64,000 nucleotides of DNA, from assembly GCA_020744425.1 (NCBI GenBank), contig JAGMUV010000012.1:496001-560000 (forward strand), in the 5' to 3' direction. The notes below the pieces were generated by a model. That model did no database searches and was not told the origin of the DNA. It saw only the letters and a program-made list of their open reading frames with translations. Numbering within the stretch: the first letter of the stretch is position 1; each line of letters starts with the position of its first letter. Source of the stretch: Dactylonectria macrodidyma. Taxonomy: Eukaryota > Ascomycota > Sordariomycetes > Hypocreales > Nectriaceae. A program made the position numbers and the translations under genes. Of this stretch, positions 19,699-30,437 are shown piece after piece.

Positions 19699-20103
19699 CT
19701 AGTGACGAGGACAAATCTTTTCGAAGAAGCCGCTTGATTTGGCCACCTTGGTGTACTTGTCGAAATTTCTTCCTATCGCGAGGTTGACTGTTACGGTCGG
19801 CGACGGGACAAGCCTTATTCGACACCGTCGCGGTACCTTTCTGCAGTAGAAGATATGATCAGGTGCTTTGCGTCGGCCGCACGAGCAGGTCACTCGCGCG
19901 TCTTCGTGGTTGAAGCGTTCATGGTATGCAGCAAAGTCCCCATGGAGGGACCTTGCTGCAAGTAAGTGGTGCAAAACTGTCCGTGGGAGTGAGAGCTCCG
20001 GCGGGCAGCGTGTAGTGGCCTTGAGGTTGAATCTCTTATATTGCTCGGGGACGGAGGCTGCCCACCATGCTTCGAAGGCTTTCTTCGGTTTCTGCCTCGC
20101 CAT
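19699..20103 (-). pseudogene. LINE (non-LTR retrotransposon) C-terminal fragment
   Basis: Minus-strand open frame of up to 134 aa ending in a natural stop. It contains LLAARSLHGDFAAYHERFNH and the cysteine cluster CSCGRRKAPDHIFYC (C.C..H...C), which mark the C-terminus of fungal Tad-type LINE reverse-transcriptase proteins. It is 5'-truncated, as is typical for LINE insertions. At 20103 it abuts, in the opposite orientation, a MULE fragment. Confidence 0.7.
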
Positions 20104-20931
20104 CTACACAATTGGCCATACAATGACATCCAAAAATTGCCCGCTGAGATTCCAAGAAATGCGAGGGCATACAGCACACATTTCAGATCCAATCCTACAG
20201 TCGGGCACAATCTTGGGCCCAGTTTCCGTTCTTGTTTCAACTGATCAAACGGAGATTCCCTTAGGACTGGATCATACTTCTCCAAACGCAGTCATGGAAG
20301 CTACTGCGGAAGCCTGTCAACACAGGAAAAGCGCTGAAGTCACCGCACTAGGCCATCCTCCTCCTCTGTTGTCCACAGGTGTTGTTCCTCAGTCCCCTGC
20401 CATGCTGGGCACCCCGGCTCTGATCTCACCAAGCGCTGCCAACGAAGCACCTCAGACTAAAGAGGCGTCTATTGTCTGTGATCCTTTGGTCCAGTTGCCA
20501 CCTCGTTATGATTCCCCGGAGCCATTTATTCGAGATATGTCGCCGCAAGAAGCGCATGGTGCGCCGAGCAGCCCCCCGGCAGTATCAAAACCAATCAGCA
20601 ATATCGCAAGGCAAAGGGGCTCCCCCAAAGGTACGACAAAAAGAGCTACGAATGGTGCCTGGATTTTAAGCAGATGTCAAAGCGTTGTGTGACTGGAACA
20701 GGGTCCCGAGAGTGGACGAAGGAGGAAATGATGGCATATTTAGATTGGTGCAATTTAGAAGACAAACGCGTTGAAGCTCAAGTTGTGAGAGAAATTGGTA
20801 ACAACCCACTGGCAAACAAGAGGAGGGGCATGAAAGAGATCTGGGAAAGTGCAGAAAAGGATAGCAAGGAACAGCAAGCCTTGCACTCTATGAGCAGTGA
20901 GGTTGAACAGTGTATAATCGTGAGGGTGTGA
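20104..20931 (+). pseudogene. MULE transposase C-terminal fragment
   Basis: Matches the C-terminal third of the intact MULE transposase at 56907-60617: zinc knuckle remnant GHTMTSKNCPLR, SREWTKEEMMAYLDWCNLED, NKRRGMKEIWESAEKDSKEQ, and the ending QCIIVRV (QCIVVKP in the intact copy). There is a frame change near 20680 between the two open frames. The FAR1 and DDE parts are absent. The piggyBac-like element follows 70 bp beyond its stop. Confidence 0.85.
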
Positions 20932-21001
20932 ATATCTACAATTTACTTTTTATTAATTTTATTTATTAATAGTTGTTACGGGCATGACTTGAACTAAAAG
21001 A

Positions 21002-21112
21002 GCGTCTCACACGCACCAATGGGAGGCGGTATTCTTGGGTGATTAGTCAGTGGGCGCGCCCAGGCGCCCAAGGATGTATGGGCACCCGGGCGCCCACCTA
21101 TCAGTCGCCTGC
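21002..21112 (+). repeat. Left terminal inverted repeat of piggyBac-like element
   Basis: Aligns with the reverse complement of 23448-23534 with one internal gap of about 30 bp, where this end has a second GC-box. Contains two GGCGCC-type boxes. Confidence 0.7.
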
Positions 21113-21353
21113 TGAAGTATCTGGATTAGTGGGGTGTGGGGTCATTTCTGGCCTAATAGTGGGGGATGGGCACTAAAGACAGTTGACAGGGAGTTTTGCA
21201 ACAGTGTGCCCTATCCCTTTGACTGTGTTAAGGCTCCAGGCCAGATTGTGCCCCACATGACCCCTGCTCACAGTGAGGTACATCAGAGTAACGCGTCGCG
21301 TAGTCAGAATCAACCCCACCAAAATACACATACAAACGATTCTGACTTTCGCG

Positions 21354-23230
21354 ATGGATACCCAAGTGCCCTCAACACAGGCAATCAATGTGTATGACGA
21401 TAACAGCTTCATTTGCACTGATAACAGCCGCCGGGAGCAGGGAGCTGACAACACCTGCCGGCCGAACCTAGCCCCTGTCAACGAACGCGGCTACAACTTC
21501 ATGCCTTTCGAGGTTCCAACACGCGACTTTAAGGTCAAGGACCTGCCCCAGGACCCGTTATCTCTTTTCCAGCAATTCCTACCCATTTCCCTAGTAGAAA
21601 GCTGGGTCAAATATACCAATGACTGGGTTAGCCACCTGCAGCAAGAGGCTCGCGGTAGTGCACACACATTACCGCCAAGATCACGGTTACGCCTCTGGAG
21701 ACCAACCTCTGTTGCAGAAGTCTACATATGGGTCGCAATCCTTATTTACTTAGGGATTCACACTGAACTTGACCTCGAAGACCATTGGGAGACTTCTCGG
21801 CCGGGGCACCAACACTCTACTCACTCTATCATCAAATATATGACCTATGACCGATTTCAGCAGCTACATCGTCACATTCGCATTTTCAGCCCTCACATCA
21901 CCATAAGCAGCAACAGCGCCCTCACCTATGACCGTGTGACGCCGTGGTCTGACCACATACAGCGCGTGTCTACGGATTTCTATGTTCCAGGCACTTGCAT
22001 CGCTGTAGATGAGTGTATGGCCCGCTATACCGGGAGGTCAAAAGAGACAACAAGAGTCCCTAACAAGCCGATCCCCGTCGGCTTCAAAGTTTGGGTTGCA
22101 GCACAGCAGGGCTATTTCCTACGTTGGATTTGGCATAGGCCCGGACCTAGGTTTGGACCTGTTGGTCTCAAGCCTGCCCGGCAACGGCGGCGTGAGGCCA
22201 AGCAGGAGAAGACAGTCTATCTGAACCCGACGCAGGCTGTGGTTGTTGCCCTACTAAACTTGCTGCCAGAAGCCAACTATCACGTCTTTATCGATAACCT
22301 CTTTTCCTCTCCCGACCTCCTACGCAGCCTCCGCGAGCACGGCCACGGCGCTACGGGTACAGCCCGAGTCAACTGTGGCATCTACAAGCCCTTAGTCAAG
22401 CTCAAAAATGACGATAACACAGCTGCCGCAAATATCAAATTCAACGAAATCAGGACCGTCCCAACTAAGGATAATAAGGTCAGTCAAGCAGACAGCTTTA
22501 GCTGTAAATGCCCTACTAATTTGTCCTGGGCCAGGTAAATCAGATCGCGTGGAAAGACAACGCCCTTGTGTTGTTCTTATCTACTGTGTACGCAGGCGAC
22601 GAGACCGTCCTTCGGTTACGCAAGAGGCCGACAACAGACCAAATTCGAGCACGCCCAATACAGCGATTTTTCGGTGACGTGCCAGTGAAAGAGATTATTA
22701 TCCCGTCTGTTGCTGCCTTCTACAATGACGAGATGAACGGGGTAGACCGCGGTGACCAACTGAGGTCATATTTGGGCTTCGAACACCGTGTGCGCCGAGG
22801 GGGTTGGCAAGCCCTAGCTTGGTCCTACCTAATTGACGTCATTGTAGTCAACAGTTACCTTCTTCAGCTACGCGGCAAGCCTATTTGGAAGTCATATACA
22901 CGTCAGGCTAAGTGGCGAGGGCGCCTTGTTGATGACCTCGTCCAGGCGTACAGCGGTCAATCTGACTCTAGGCAGAGGTTTCGGGCGGGAGACGAATTTA
23001 CGCCTCTGTCACAGCATAAATACGTCCAGCGAGGGAAAAAGGGTAACTGCCTCGCATGTCAGGGCGTACGGCATGGAGAGGTCAGGTCACGAAGCTCGCG
23101 GCGGCCGTTGAGTGAGGCCGACGGCAACAGGGTCCGGATCCGGCGGCAGTCTCGCGGTGGCTGTGACCAGTGCGATGTAGCTCTTTGTAGCTCGCAGGAT
23201 TGCTGGGACTTCTATCACCATACAAAATAG
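21354..23230 (+). CDS. piggyBac-like transposase (DDE_Tnp_1_7 type)
   Basis: ATG 21354, two exons (21354-22478 and 22535-23230) joined by a 56-bp GT..AG intron (22479-22534), about 606 aa. The intron removal is supported by smooth continuation DNK|VNQIAWKDNALVLF. Catalytic region: CIAVDECMARYTGRS (first Asp), HVFIDNLFSSPDLLRSLREH (second Asp), and MNGVDRGDQLRSYLG (third Asp). The C-terminus has a cysteine-rich zinc-binding domain: CLACQGVRHGEV, then GGCDQCDVALC and SQDCWDFYHH, as in PGBD-type proteins. No stops or frameshifts seen. It should excise and insert its element by a hairpin mechanism without leaving footprints, as the family does. Confidence 0.9.
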
Positions 23231-23447
23231 GTGGGAATTGATGTACCTCTGAACGCTCGTTCCCTAATTGGGCCGACCCCCCTGCGACCCCCTGTCTGGA
23301 GCCTTAACACAGTCAAAGGGATCAAATATCCACAGGAAATATCACCCTCAGTGGCTCAATTACCGGGGGGCAGGGTTGAAAGCCACTCCACTCAATCCAT
23401 GCAGTGGATCCACTCGTGGATTCCACTGTCCACTCCACTGGCAAAAT

Positions 23448-23534
23448 TCGGCGGCTGATACACTGGCGCCCGGGCGCTTTTTCTGACTAATCTTCCAAAA
23501 GTGCGCCTCCCCATTGGCACGTGTGTGGGACGCG
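23448..23534 (-). repeat. Right terminal inverted repeat of piggyBac-like element
   Basis: Inverted counterpart of 21002-21112. It shows GCGCCCGGGCGCCAG and GATTAGTCAG on the minus strand. Confidence 0.7.
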
Positions 23535-23584
23535 CCATGAAGCACCTTCTTTCTACATACGCATTCCCAATCGAAGTCTTTATG

Positions 23585-23700
23585 TATAAATAAATAAATA
23601 AATAATAATTAAAATTAAATAGCTAAATATAACAATAACAATAACAATTAAAAATAATATAAAAAGTAAAAAATAAAAAATATGAAAATAAAAATAAAAC
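23585..23700. other. Extremely AT-rich block
   Basis: About 115 bp of A/T with very few C or G, made of TAAA and AATAAC words, lying between the piggyBac-like end and the minisatellite. Possibly an AT-rich junction or a RIP-degraded remnant. Confidence 0.6.
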
Positions 23701-23758
23701 ACCCTAAAGGTCATGCCCGCGTATCAATTCGTCATGCCCCCCTATCAATTCCCTTAGT

Positions 23759-23937
23759 CCAGTTTTAGTCAAATACCCAGTTTTAGTCAAATGTCCAGTT
23801 TTAGTCAAGGCTCCAGTTTTAGTCAAACATCCCAGTTTTAGTCAAATGTCCAGTTTTAGTCAAATGTCCAATTTTGCCAAACGTCCAGCCTTACCAAAAT
23901 CTCAGTTTTATCAAATGTCCAGTTTTATCAAAGGTCA
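23759..23937. repeat. Minisatellite, about 18-bp unit, ten copies
   Basis: Ten tandem copies of CCAGTTTTAGTCAAATGT. The first six are close to identical and the last four diverge. Noncoding in effect, although it is read through by open frames. Confidence 0.9.
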
Positions 23938-24428
23938 AAAATGGACGTTGGGTCTTTGGCTGTCTACAAGACCGATCTCAAGATTGTCCCTACATCCGAA
24001 GGAGAAGACACTACAAGGGATTGCGCTTTAGCCCTGATCCCTGTGTGTTATTATTTTTTATTACTCCATGGCTGAGCATCCGCTGACCAACCAGAGAGCA
24101 TGATTTCGGTCCCTGCATATCAAGTTTCTTGGCATTAAGGTTCGTAACGCAGAACGTCGAGCCGTCCTGTGGCCCTTTAGCGCCGGCGGGAACTTTATGT
24201 CTACAGCCTATTGGGCGAAGGCTAACCAATTATGTTTAACTTAGCCGTAATACTTCTTTACATAGTTTAGCGGCGGACTAGAGTCACTCCTCGGCAAGTC
24301 CCGGACCCAGCCGATGCAAACCGGTGCGAGGTGGATAACCCTCGCCCAATTTCAGAACACGACAACAATTTCTTCCACATTTCGACTTATCCTAGCTCTT
24401 GGTTCTAGATAACACTGCAAACAACCAG

Positions 24429-24614
24429 ATGGAGCCACAGACTGGAAAATACCCGAAAAAAGCCGGCGTGGACTACGATAAGTGTCAAGCGGAGTTTGAC
24501 GAGCAGATGGTGTTATTGAAAGAGGACATCAAGAAGCGGCTTGAACTTGCCCAGCAACAACGCAAAGGCGGCAAGAAATCTGAGCCACCACCGGTTTGGC
24601 CTCCTACAGGGTAG
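24429..24614 (+). CDS. Possible small gene (uncertain)
   Basis: ATG 24429 opens a 61-aa hydrophilic frame (KCQAEFDEQMVLLKEDIKKR, ending PPPVWPPTG). A GTAGGT donor sits exactly at its stop, and a second charged frame follows (KQQRLRNDTLIDDQSSERPS, to 24823), so a two-exon gene is conceivable, but no acceptor gave a clean in-frame join. I recognise no family. It is listed because both frames look protein-like. Confidence 0.3.
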   Translation: MEPQTGKYPKKAGVDYDKCQAEFDEQMVLLKEDIKKRLELAQQQRKGGKKSEPPPVWPPTG

Positions 24615-24823
24615 GTTTTTCCAGTCGTATGGTCCAGTGGCAGATACTTAGGGAGACCAACACAGATATACGCATGAAACAGCAGAGGTTACGGAATGAT
24701 ACATTAATAGATGATCAATCTTCGGAGCGACCCAGTAACCCGCCCGGCAACGAAACAGGTTCACTGAGCGGTCACCAAATGGCAGCCTTGATGGGGGAAG
24801 ATGAGTCGCGTGCATGGTCTTAG

Positions 24824-25435
24824 GGAAGAATTGCTTTGATAGATGCTGTCACACCAGCCTCGACGTAGCAATAGTCACTGGTTCTCATAGTATCTGTCCC
24901 TGGGGGTGTTGGTGTAAACTGGATGTTGGGGAGGTGTGGAATAGAGAGTGTGCCCCACCATCAGCAGCTCCCACCCTTGACCGGCAGATGGCCAAAGGAG
25001 GCCGCCAGAGCTGAGGCATAGATCAATGACCACAAGACTGACTCTTGTCGTGCCGGTCTGGCGGACCAACAGCACGGAGAGACCGACGGGCCGGGGCAAC
25101 GCCGACATGATCATGCCAAGCGAGTTGTGGTAGGAATCATGGGGTGAAGATGGCTGGTTCAGCCGGTTCAGGGATTGGTGATATGTCTGGATGCTGTCAT
25201 ACGCCCAGGGATGTCAGACCAGCTTGCATGCAGCAGCACCTTAATAATCGCCATGTCATGGTTCGTCTTGGTGCCCACTGCCAGTGGCTAGGATAAGAAA
25301 CAAGCTGGGTTGCTTGGAGAGGGTCCTGCGAATCATCAACGAAGTCTGCCTGAACCAGCCATATAAGTAACTGACCGACTCCTAAATGAAAACCAAATAT
25401 CAGCAAAGCTCCCTACTACCCTTCACATTCGTGCA
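24824..25435. other. Intergenic stretch
   Basis: No gene or repeat recognised. Confidence 0.35.
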
Positions 25436-26119
25436 GGTTTCTCGGAGCTGCTCGAGATTCGCCCGTCGAATCGAGCGAGCATCTCATGGTCATGTTCTAC
25501 GATATTCTATTACTGGACGACATCGTCTGCGGCTCAGAGACTCATGATGAACGGCGACAACGGCTTCAATCTCTGGTCCGCCACATTCCGGGCCGGACCG
25601 ACATCGGATCTCGCGAAGTAATTGAATTCTCATCGTTCGACGCAGCGGAACAGCTCAGTGAGACATCGAGCGATCACACAACGGTGGGAAGGATTTATGC
25701 TCAAAGGTTGCGACGACCCCTACTTCTCATTCAACGGAAGCAAGCCATTCATCAAGCTCAAGAAAGATTATATCCCAGGCCTTGGTGACACCGCAGACTT
25801 CGTCATTATTGGAGGACGCCGCGACGCGGAAGATGAGCATGAACTTGGCATTGGTAGCCTATGGTGGACGTCATTCTATATCGGGTGTATCAAAAATAAG
25901 GACGAGGTGTGCCGCTTCAATGACAAGCCGAGATTTCGCATAATCGATACGATCGACAGACATGGCATCTCGAAAGAAAACATCACGTACCTCAATCGCC
26001 ATGGATACTTCACACGAGCACCATTCGCCAAGTCTATTCCTGAGTTCGATGTCTTATTGGGGCCCACACGGAGGCTGCAGCCAGTGGAGCCTCACAAAGC
26101 AATTATGAGTAGCGCATAG
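25436..26119 (+). pseudogene. ATP-dependent DNA ligase fragment
   Basis: Reads the middle of a fungal ATP-dependent DNA ligase catalytic domain. The first frame (25436 to about 25665) has HLMVMFYDILLLDD, the ligase motif IIIa region. A shift near 25665 moves to a second frame with QRWEGFMLKGCDDPYFSF (motif IV) and FIKLKKDYI (motif V) and GLGDTADFVIIGGRRD. The nucleotide-binding Lys motif I region and the C-terminal OB part are absent, and the frame ends at 26119 in unrelated sequence. It is a broken internal piece, presumably of a duplicated gene. Confidence 0.75.
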
Positions 26120-27231
26120 AGAAACTATGCGGGAAGAATAGAAAGTAGTAGGGTTCTTGTAGAGATCGTGAGCGCACGAGCCAAGCATAGTAAGGACACG
26201 GTGTTGGAAGAACCGAGAGTTCCCCCTCGGTTTCAGGACTAAGATTAAAGTTTGAAATCCTACGATTAAAGTTTAAAGTCCTAGCTACGATCACTTAAAG
26301 ATATAAGGCCCCAAGGGCCTCTCATTGCGATCATAATAATTTAGCCGTGAATAATTACAATCATTCTACAAGAAGAACTGCCTTTTGTCGGATACGAGGG
26401 TGGTAAGTCAAGATGAATGAAGAACAGATCAGTGATTGATTCAACTCTGTCTCGTCGTCTTCTTCCTTCCTCGTCCTCATTATATTCGACGAGACGAGGC
26501 TGTGATACTAGACCTGCCGAACCTGCAACAGATCTGTAACACCACTCTGACTCTCGTGGTGCACTCTTGTGACAATCTGGGTAGAGGCATATGCAACACC
26601 TTTTATCAAAGTGCACTCATCATCCCTGTGCAATCCAACAAGACACGGAAGGGAGATTATGAGCGGCCAATATAGGTATAAAGCGAGCTCGAGGCATACC
26701 CGCCACCAATCAGATTGGAGGATAGGAAGACGTTAAAGACTAAGGGGGCTCTCTGCCAATTCGAAGACGACGAGCGGGCCAATCAGAGCGAAGCTCTTAA
26801 GTTCGGGGGCAACGGCATAAGACCTCTCGTCACTTCGTTCGTTCCTCTCTTCGTTCCTCTCTTCGTTCCTCAAGGCACTGGTGTAGAGTCAGCCTTCGGC
26901 TGAAAAATATACGCCCGGACCTACCCTAGACCTCCTAGTGTAAGCCCAGCCATCACAACTTCTAAGTAGCCAATTCCTTCACAGCTACAGCAGTAGCATT
27001 AAGTTATAATTGAGAAAAGACTACTAAGAATTACAACTAATAGAACGACCTAACTGGCGTGCACAGTTAGCAATTTTATGAAATTAATGCTGATAAGGGA
27101 GAGGTTGCAAATGAAAAGTGTGTATTTTAGTAAATTACAGGGGACCCTTAGGTACAGTATGGTTACCACTTATAGACTAAGAGCAGTCCGTGACGAAATC
27201 AAAATGTACAGCAGATGTGGTAAGAAACTAT
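26120..27231. other. Intergenic stretch, possible solo LTR
   Basis: 26201-26530 begins TGTTGGAAG and ends GCAACA, and contains the GATAAGGCC-like and CTCTCATTGCGATCATAA words common in fungal Copia LTRs, so it may be a degraded solo LTR. No target duplication was found. At 26838-26871 there are three copies of CGTTCCTCTCTT. At 26889-26914 a hairpin (CAGCCTTCGGCTG) and its flank match 48010-48035 in inverted orientation. No gene. Confidence 0.35.
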
Positions 27232-28124
27232 CTAGCACTTCACAGGAAGAGCCCTCTCGCTCGTCGCCTTCTTGGCCAAGGCAATCTCAGCATTGCGCCG
27301 ACGGACAAGACCCGGGAGCTTCCTCTTGCCCGCGTAGACCCACTTAGGCAGCTCTCCAGAAATCACAGTGTTGGGCTTCTCGCCCTTGTTGATACGCTTG
27401 ATAAGCTGCGATCCCTCCGCAGCACCGCAGCCGACGTTGAAAGACCAGCTGACCAGGGCACCGAATTGGTTTTTGTTCAGGGAGATTTTGCTGCTGACCA
27501 TTTTGGCGATGCACTTCTCGAATTTCTGCCATGGTGTTAGAACTGGCCGTTTGAGATGTGAAGATGGACTTGAAGATGGGCTTACTCTCATGTCATCCGC
27601 GAGAAGTTTCTTGCCGTTGGCTTTTGATAGGGGGATTGGGTACTTCACATCAGTGCACTTGGAGTTCGAGCAGAGATGACCGTAGCCTACGGTAGGATAG
27701 CCAGCAGCGTCCGTGTCTATCGTAACTAGTTAGTACGCCTGACAGTCCCAAGAGCAAGACATCACTGACAGATATGAGGAACGAAACCCTCAAACTCGCC
27801 AATCAGGTCCACAGTAGCCTGGTTCGACGATGGCGTAGAGCAACCTCCGCCGCACTTGGGCTTGACGTATCCATTGGAGCCCGTCTTGACGTAGTAGTCC
27901 GAGACGTAGCAGCCATCCGAGATTTTATCCCAGATGGTATTCCCGCTGATGTTGGTGCCTTCGGTTTGGCAGGTGATTGTGACGTCGGTGCCCTTCTTCA
28001 ATACCTTCTTGACCGCATAGCTGTTGCCTGGGCCAGAGCGGCACTTGACGTCGTTGCCGGTGATGGGGTATGCGGCCGCGAGGGAGACCGCGAGGGTAGA
28101 GAGGGCAAAGAGAGTGAACTTCAT
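27232..28124 (-). CDS. Secreted lysozyme: SH3b domain plus GH24 muramidase
   Basis: Starts at ATG 28124, with a second ATG three codons upstream. Three exons, 28124-27770, 27716-27586 and 27525-27232, with GT..AG introns of 53 and 60 bp; about 259 aa. A signal peptide (MKFTLFALSTLAVSLAAAYP) is followed by a Cys-containing bacterial-type SH3 domain (CRSGPGNSYAVKKVLKKGTD, to about residue 90), a Gly/Ser linker, and a T4-type lysozyme fold. Catalytic region: EFEGFVPHIYTDAAGYP, TVGYGHLC (active Glu, Asp and Thr), then SLNKNQFGALVSWSFNVGCG. The family cleaves the MurNAc-GlcNAc bonds of peptidoglycan; the SH3b part may bind wall peptides. The protein acts outside the cell. Its SH3b module closely matches that of the CHAP protein at 31258. 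Confidence 0.9.
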
Positions 28125-29183
28125 GGTGAGCAATGTTCTGTAAAGGGGAAGTTGGAGAGGGTTGAAGGAGGTTGATGGGCATTAGTTCAAGCTCAAGAGG
28201 CTAGGACAAACCCTTTATGTACTAAAGGCTCAACGCCGTATAATACTAAGAGGCGGACATGAACCTTTGGCCCTCATTTCCAACTGGACCCTGAGAAACA
28301 AACTGTCCTAACTCCCCAAGACGCCTTCCCCTTTGAGCTGCTGAAGAACACAACTGGCGGCATGCTAGCACAATAAGATGGGGAAACTAGTACGCCCGAT
28401 TAATAAAATTAATTCTTGCCCTACGTACACCCATCTGCCGAATTTGGAAACTACTCAATTGCCTGAATGGGATTGGCGAAACATCCCGGAGATTAGCCCC
28501 GATTCCCCAAGAAGACGGGGACTTTGCTTCTGTGCGACGGGCCGAACCTGGATGTAGATCCTTTCGCTATTCGAAACGGCGTGTACATCCGTGTTATGCG
28601 GAAATTTCCGTTTGGCATGAAAAGACGGACTTTGGGCGTGGATACTCAGGACTACAGTGGGACGCATGGAGTTTGCGACCACAGGGCCGTACCGGGCTTT
28701 TTGATTTAGTGCAATTAAACTCTATCAGTATTAGCCGGTCCAATCAGAAATAATCGGATTAAGATAATTTCTCAGTTAGGCTAGACAGTTCAGCTTGGTA
28801 AGGTCTTCTGAACTCAAACTTCTTGCGTCTTACTGTATGACATGATGAAGGGGCTGATCCTTGAGTTTGACCCTCTCCATTGCTTGCTGAATGTTACGGC
28901 AAGTCCGGTAGTTGGATTCCAAAGGCATGATTGGTTACGTCATGTTGCGGGCTAATGTGGTTGTTTAGGGCCGGGGCGGGGGCCAATATGAAGCCTCAGG
29001 CGGAGGGTTGCGCATCAACGAGACGTAGTAATACTATCTTGAAGGAGCTCAAGCTTGGGTGAAAAGAAGATAATTGAAATAAACAGCAGAAGAGATGAAC
29101 AAGAGTCGATGCTGGACCAAACACCCCTCGAGCGGTTCAACCCACAAAGATCCTTTCCCCACCACAGCCACGTCTAACGTATT
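28125..29183. other. Intergenic stretch
   Basis: Lysozyme promoter side and sialidase 3' side. No gene or repeat recognised in about 1 kb; no clear TATA box. Confidence 0.35.
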
Positions 29184-30437
29184 CTAGTTATTTGGACCAT
29201 TCAAAATCCAACTCAGATTGAACCTTCTCCACACAATCGCCCTATGATCCTTCTCCGACCCTCCAGTCTGGTAAAAGTCTGTCTCAACCAAAGCACCAAC
29301 CTTTCGATCCGCCGTTTTGGTCAAACTCGAGTAGCCGCCCTCAAACCCAACACCTGAGATGGGAGCATCAGAGAGCTTCCTTCCGTAGTTGAACTTTTTC
29401 GCATCACCGTCGTAGCTGATCCGTACGCGCATGTGTCTCCGGCTGCTCTTGTGCGCAGAGTTCATGAAGAGCGTGCGCGCTGGGCCGTTGGCATCCTCTT
29501 TGTTGTAGAGGAGGGTAGATGCTTCGCAAGCTGGGTCTGGGAGGCCCCTGTCCAGGACGAAGGGGCTGAATGTCGAGAGCGAGCCTCGGGCTACTTTGCG
29601 GTAGCCGTCGTCGGCAGAGGCACGATCATTGCGGTAGAGTCTTCCATCTGGCGTTTGGGCCACTGTGCCTTCGGAGCCGGCGCCTTTGAGGGATTGGTAG
29701 GACCATGTGCGCTTGCCGGGCTTGCCACGGCCGATGATGTTTCTTCCCTGAGCGGGAACGACGAGCTCACCAGAAGAGAGGGTGATGCCGATTCCAGGGC
29801 CGACAGCATCCCATGACCACCCGTCAGGCGTGAGCTGCTTCGTCATATCAACAGGTACAGACCAAGTCTTGCCGTCGTCGGCGCTCTGGGTGAGGAAGAT
29901 ATGACGTCTTCCCTCCCAAGAGTTGTTGATCCTCATTGTCTTCTTTCCGCTTGGGAGGGTGTCGCCGCCGTTTTGGCTGTAGGCGCCGTGGTTCCAGCTT
30001 AGGAACAGGTAGATGGTGCTTCCGTCAACCACAGGCGTGGGGTTTCCCCAAGTGCCATCTCCCTTTCCGACCACCTCTCGGAGGACATCCCAGTCGCTAG
30101 GGCTCTCACCGTGGCTCTTGGTGGTCTTGGTGTGCTTGTAGACAAGATTGACGTCCCCGTAGTCTCGATTGTTGTGCCGCCGACCTTCGGCGAATGCGAG
30201 GATGCGGCCGGTTGTTGTAGTAACTACAGCGGGGATTCTGAATGAATGGAAACCAACGCCGTTTGGAAGCTTGTCTGCGTTGCGCATGTTGGAGCTGCGG
30301 AATAGGGCGAAGCCTTTGTGGTAGGGGGTTTGATTCTTTGCTGGGTCATTGACGTTGGCACAGACGGTGCAAGCCGTGAGCAACACCAAGAGCAGGGCTC
30401 TGATGGAGCTGTTGAAACTGAACATTATGTTTGCCAT
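29184..30437 (-). CDS. Secreted GH33 sialidase
   Basis: 417 aa, a single exon. The hydrophobic N-terminus (IRALLLVLLTACTVCAN) is a signal peptide; a second ATG four codons in (30425) may be the real start. Features of GH33 six-bladed propellers: FRIPAVVTT (first catalytic Arg), NRDYGDVNL (acid/base Asp region), Asp-box SADDGKTWS, DPACEAS (Glu partner), a further Arg in RVRISYDGD, and FEGGYSSL (nucleophile Tyr). All key positions are present. The family removes terminal sialic acids; some fungal members prefer Kdn, which sequence alone cannot settle. It lies between two secreted peptidoglycan-hydrolase genes and is divergent from the CHAP gene. Confidence 0.9.
   Translation of the reverse strand: MANIMFSFNSSIRALLLVLLTACTVCANVNDPAKNQTPYHKGFALFRSSNMRNADKLPNGVGFHSFRIPAVVTTTTGRILAFAEGRRHNNRDYGDVNLVYKHTKTTKSHGESPSDWDVLREVVGKGDGTWGNPTPVVDGSTIYLFLSWNHGAYSQNGGDTLPSGKKTMRINNSWEGRRHIFLTQSADDGKTWSVPVDMTKQLTPDGWSWDAVGPGIGITLSSGELVVPAQGRNIIGRGKPGKRTWSYQSLKGAGSEGTVAQTPDGRLYRNDRASADDGYRKVARGSLSTFSPFVLDRGLPDPACEASTLLYNKEDANGPARTLFMNSAHKSSRRHMRVRISYDGDAKKFNYGRKLSDAPISGVGFEGGYSSLTKTADRKVGALVETDFYQTGGSEKDHRAIVWRRFNLSWILNGPNN

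Larger units (their letters stand above)
21002..23534 (+). mobile_element. piggyBac-like DNA transposon
   Basis: An intact DDE transposase gene lies between matching inverted ends. The outer imperfect inverted repeats are 21002-21112 and 23448-23534 (shared GATTAGTCAG, GCGCCCGGGCGCC and TATCAG words). The inner repeats are a perfect 26-bp inverted pair at 21213-21238 and 23297-23322 (ATCCCTTTGACTGTGTTAAG core). Further out, CGGGCATGAC near 20980 and GTCATGCCCG near 23711 may be the true tips. The exact ends and a TTAA target duplication could not be fixed. Confidence 0.75.

Noticed and set aside
19868..20103. Plus-strand frame at the start of the 274-aa open frame
   Set aside because: This part is antisense to the LINE fragment; only the part after about 20104 is MULE coding.
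26201..26530. Firm call of a Copia solo LTR
   Set aside because: TGTTGG and CAACA ends and LTR-like words are present, but no 5-bp target duplication was found; left as a note.
27774..28175. Plus-strand open frame of 133 aa over the lysozyme gene
   Set aside because: Exact antisense shadow of the SH3b exon; the minus strand has signal peptide, domains and introns.
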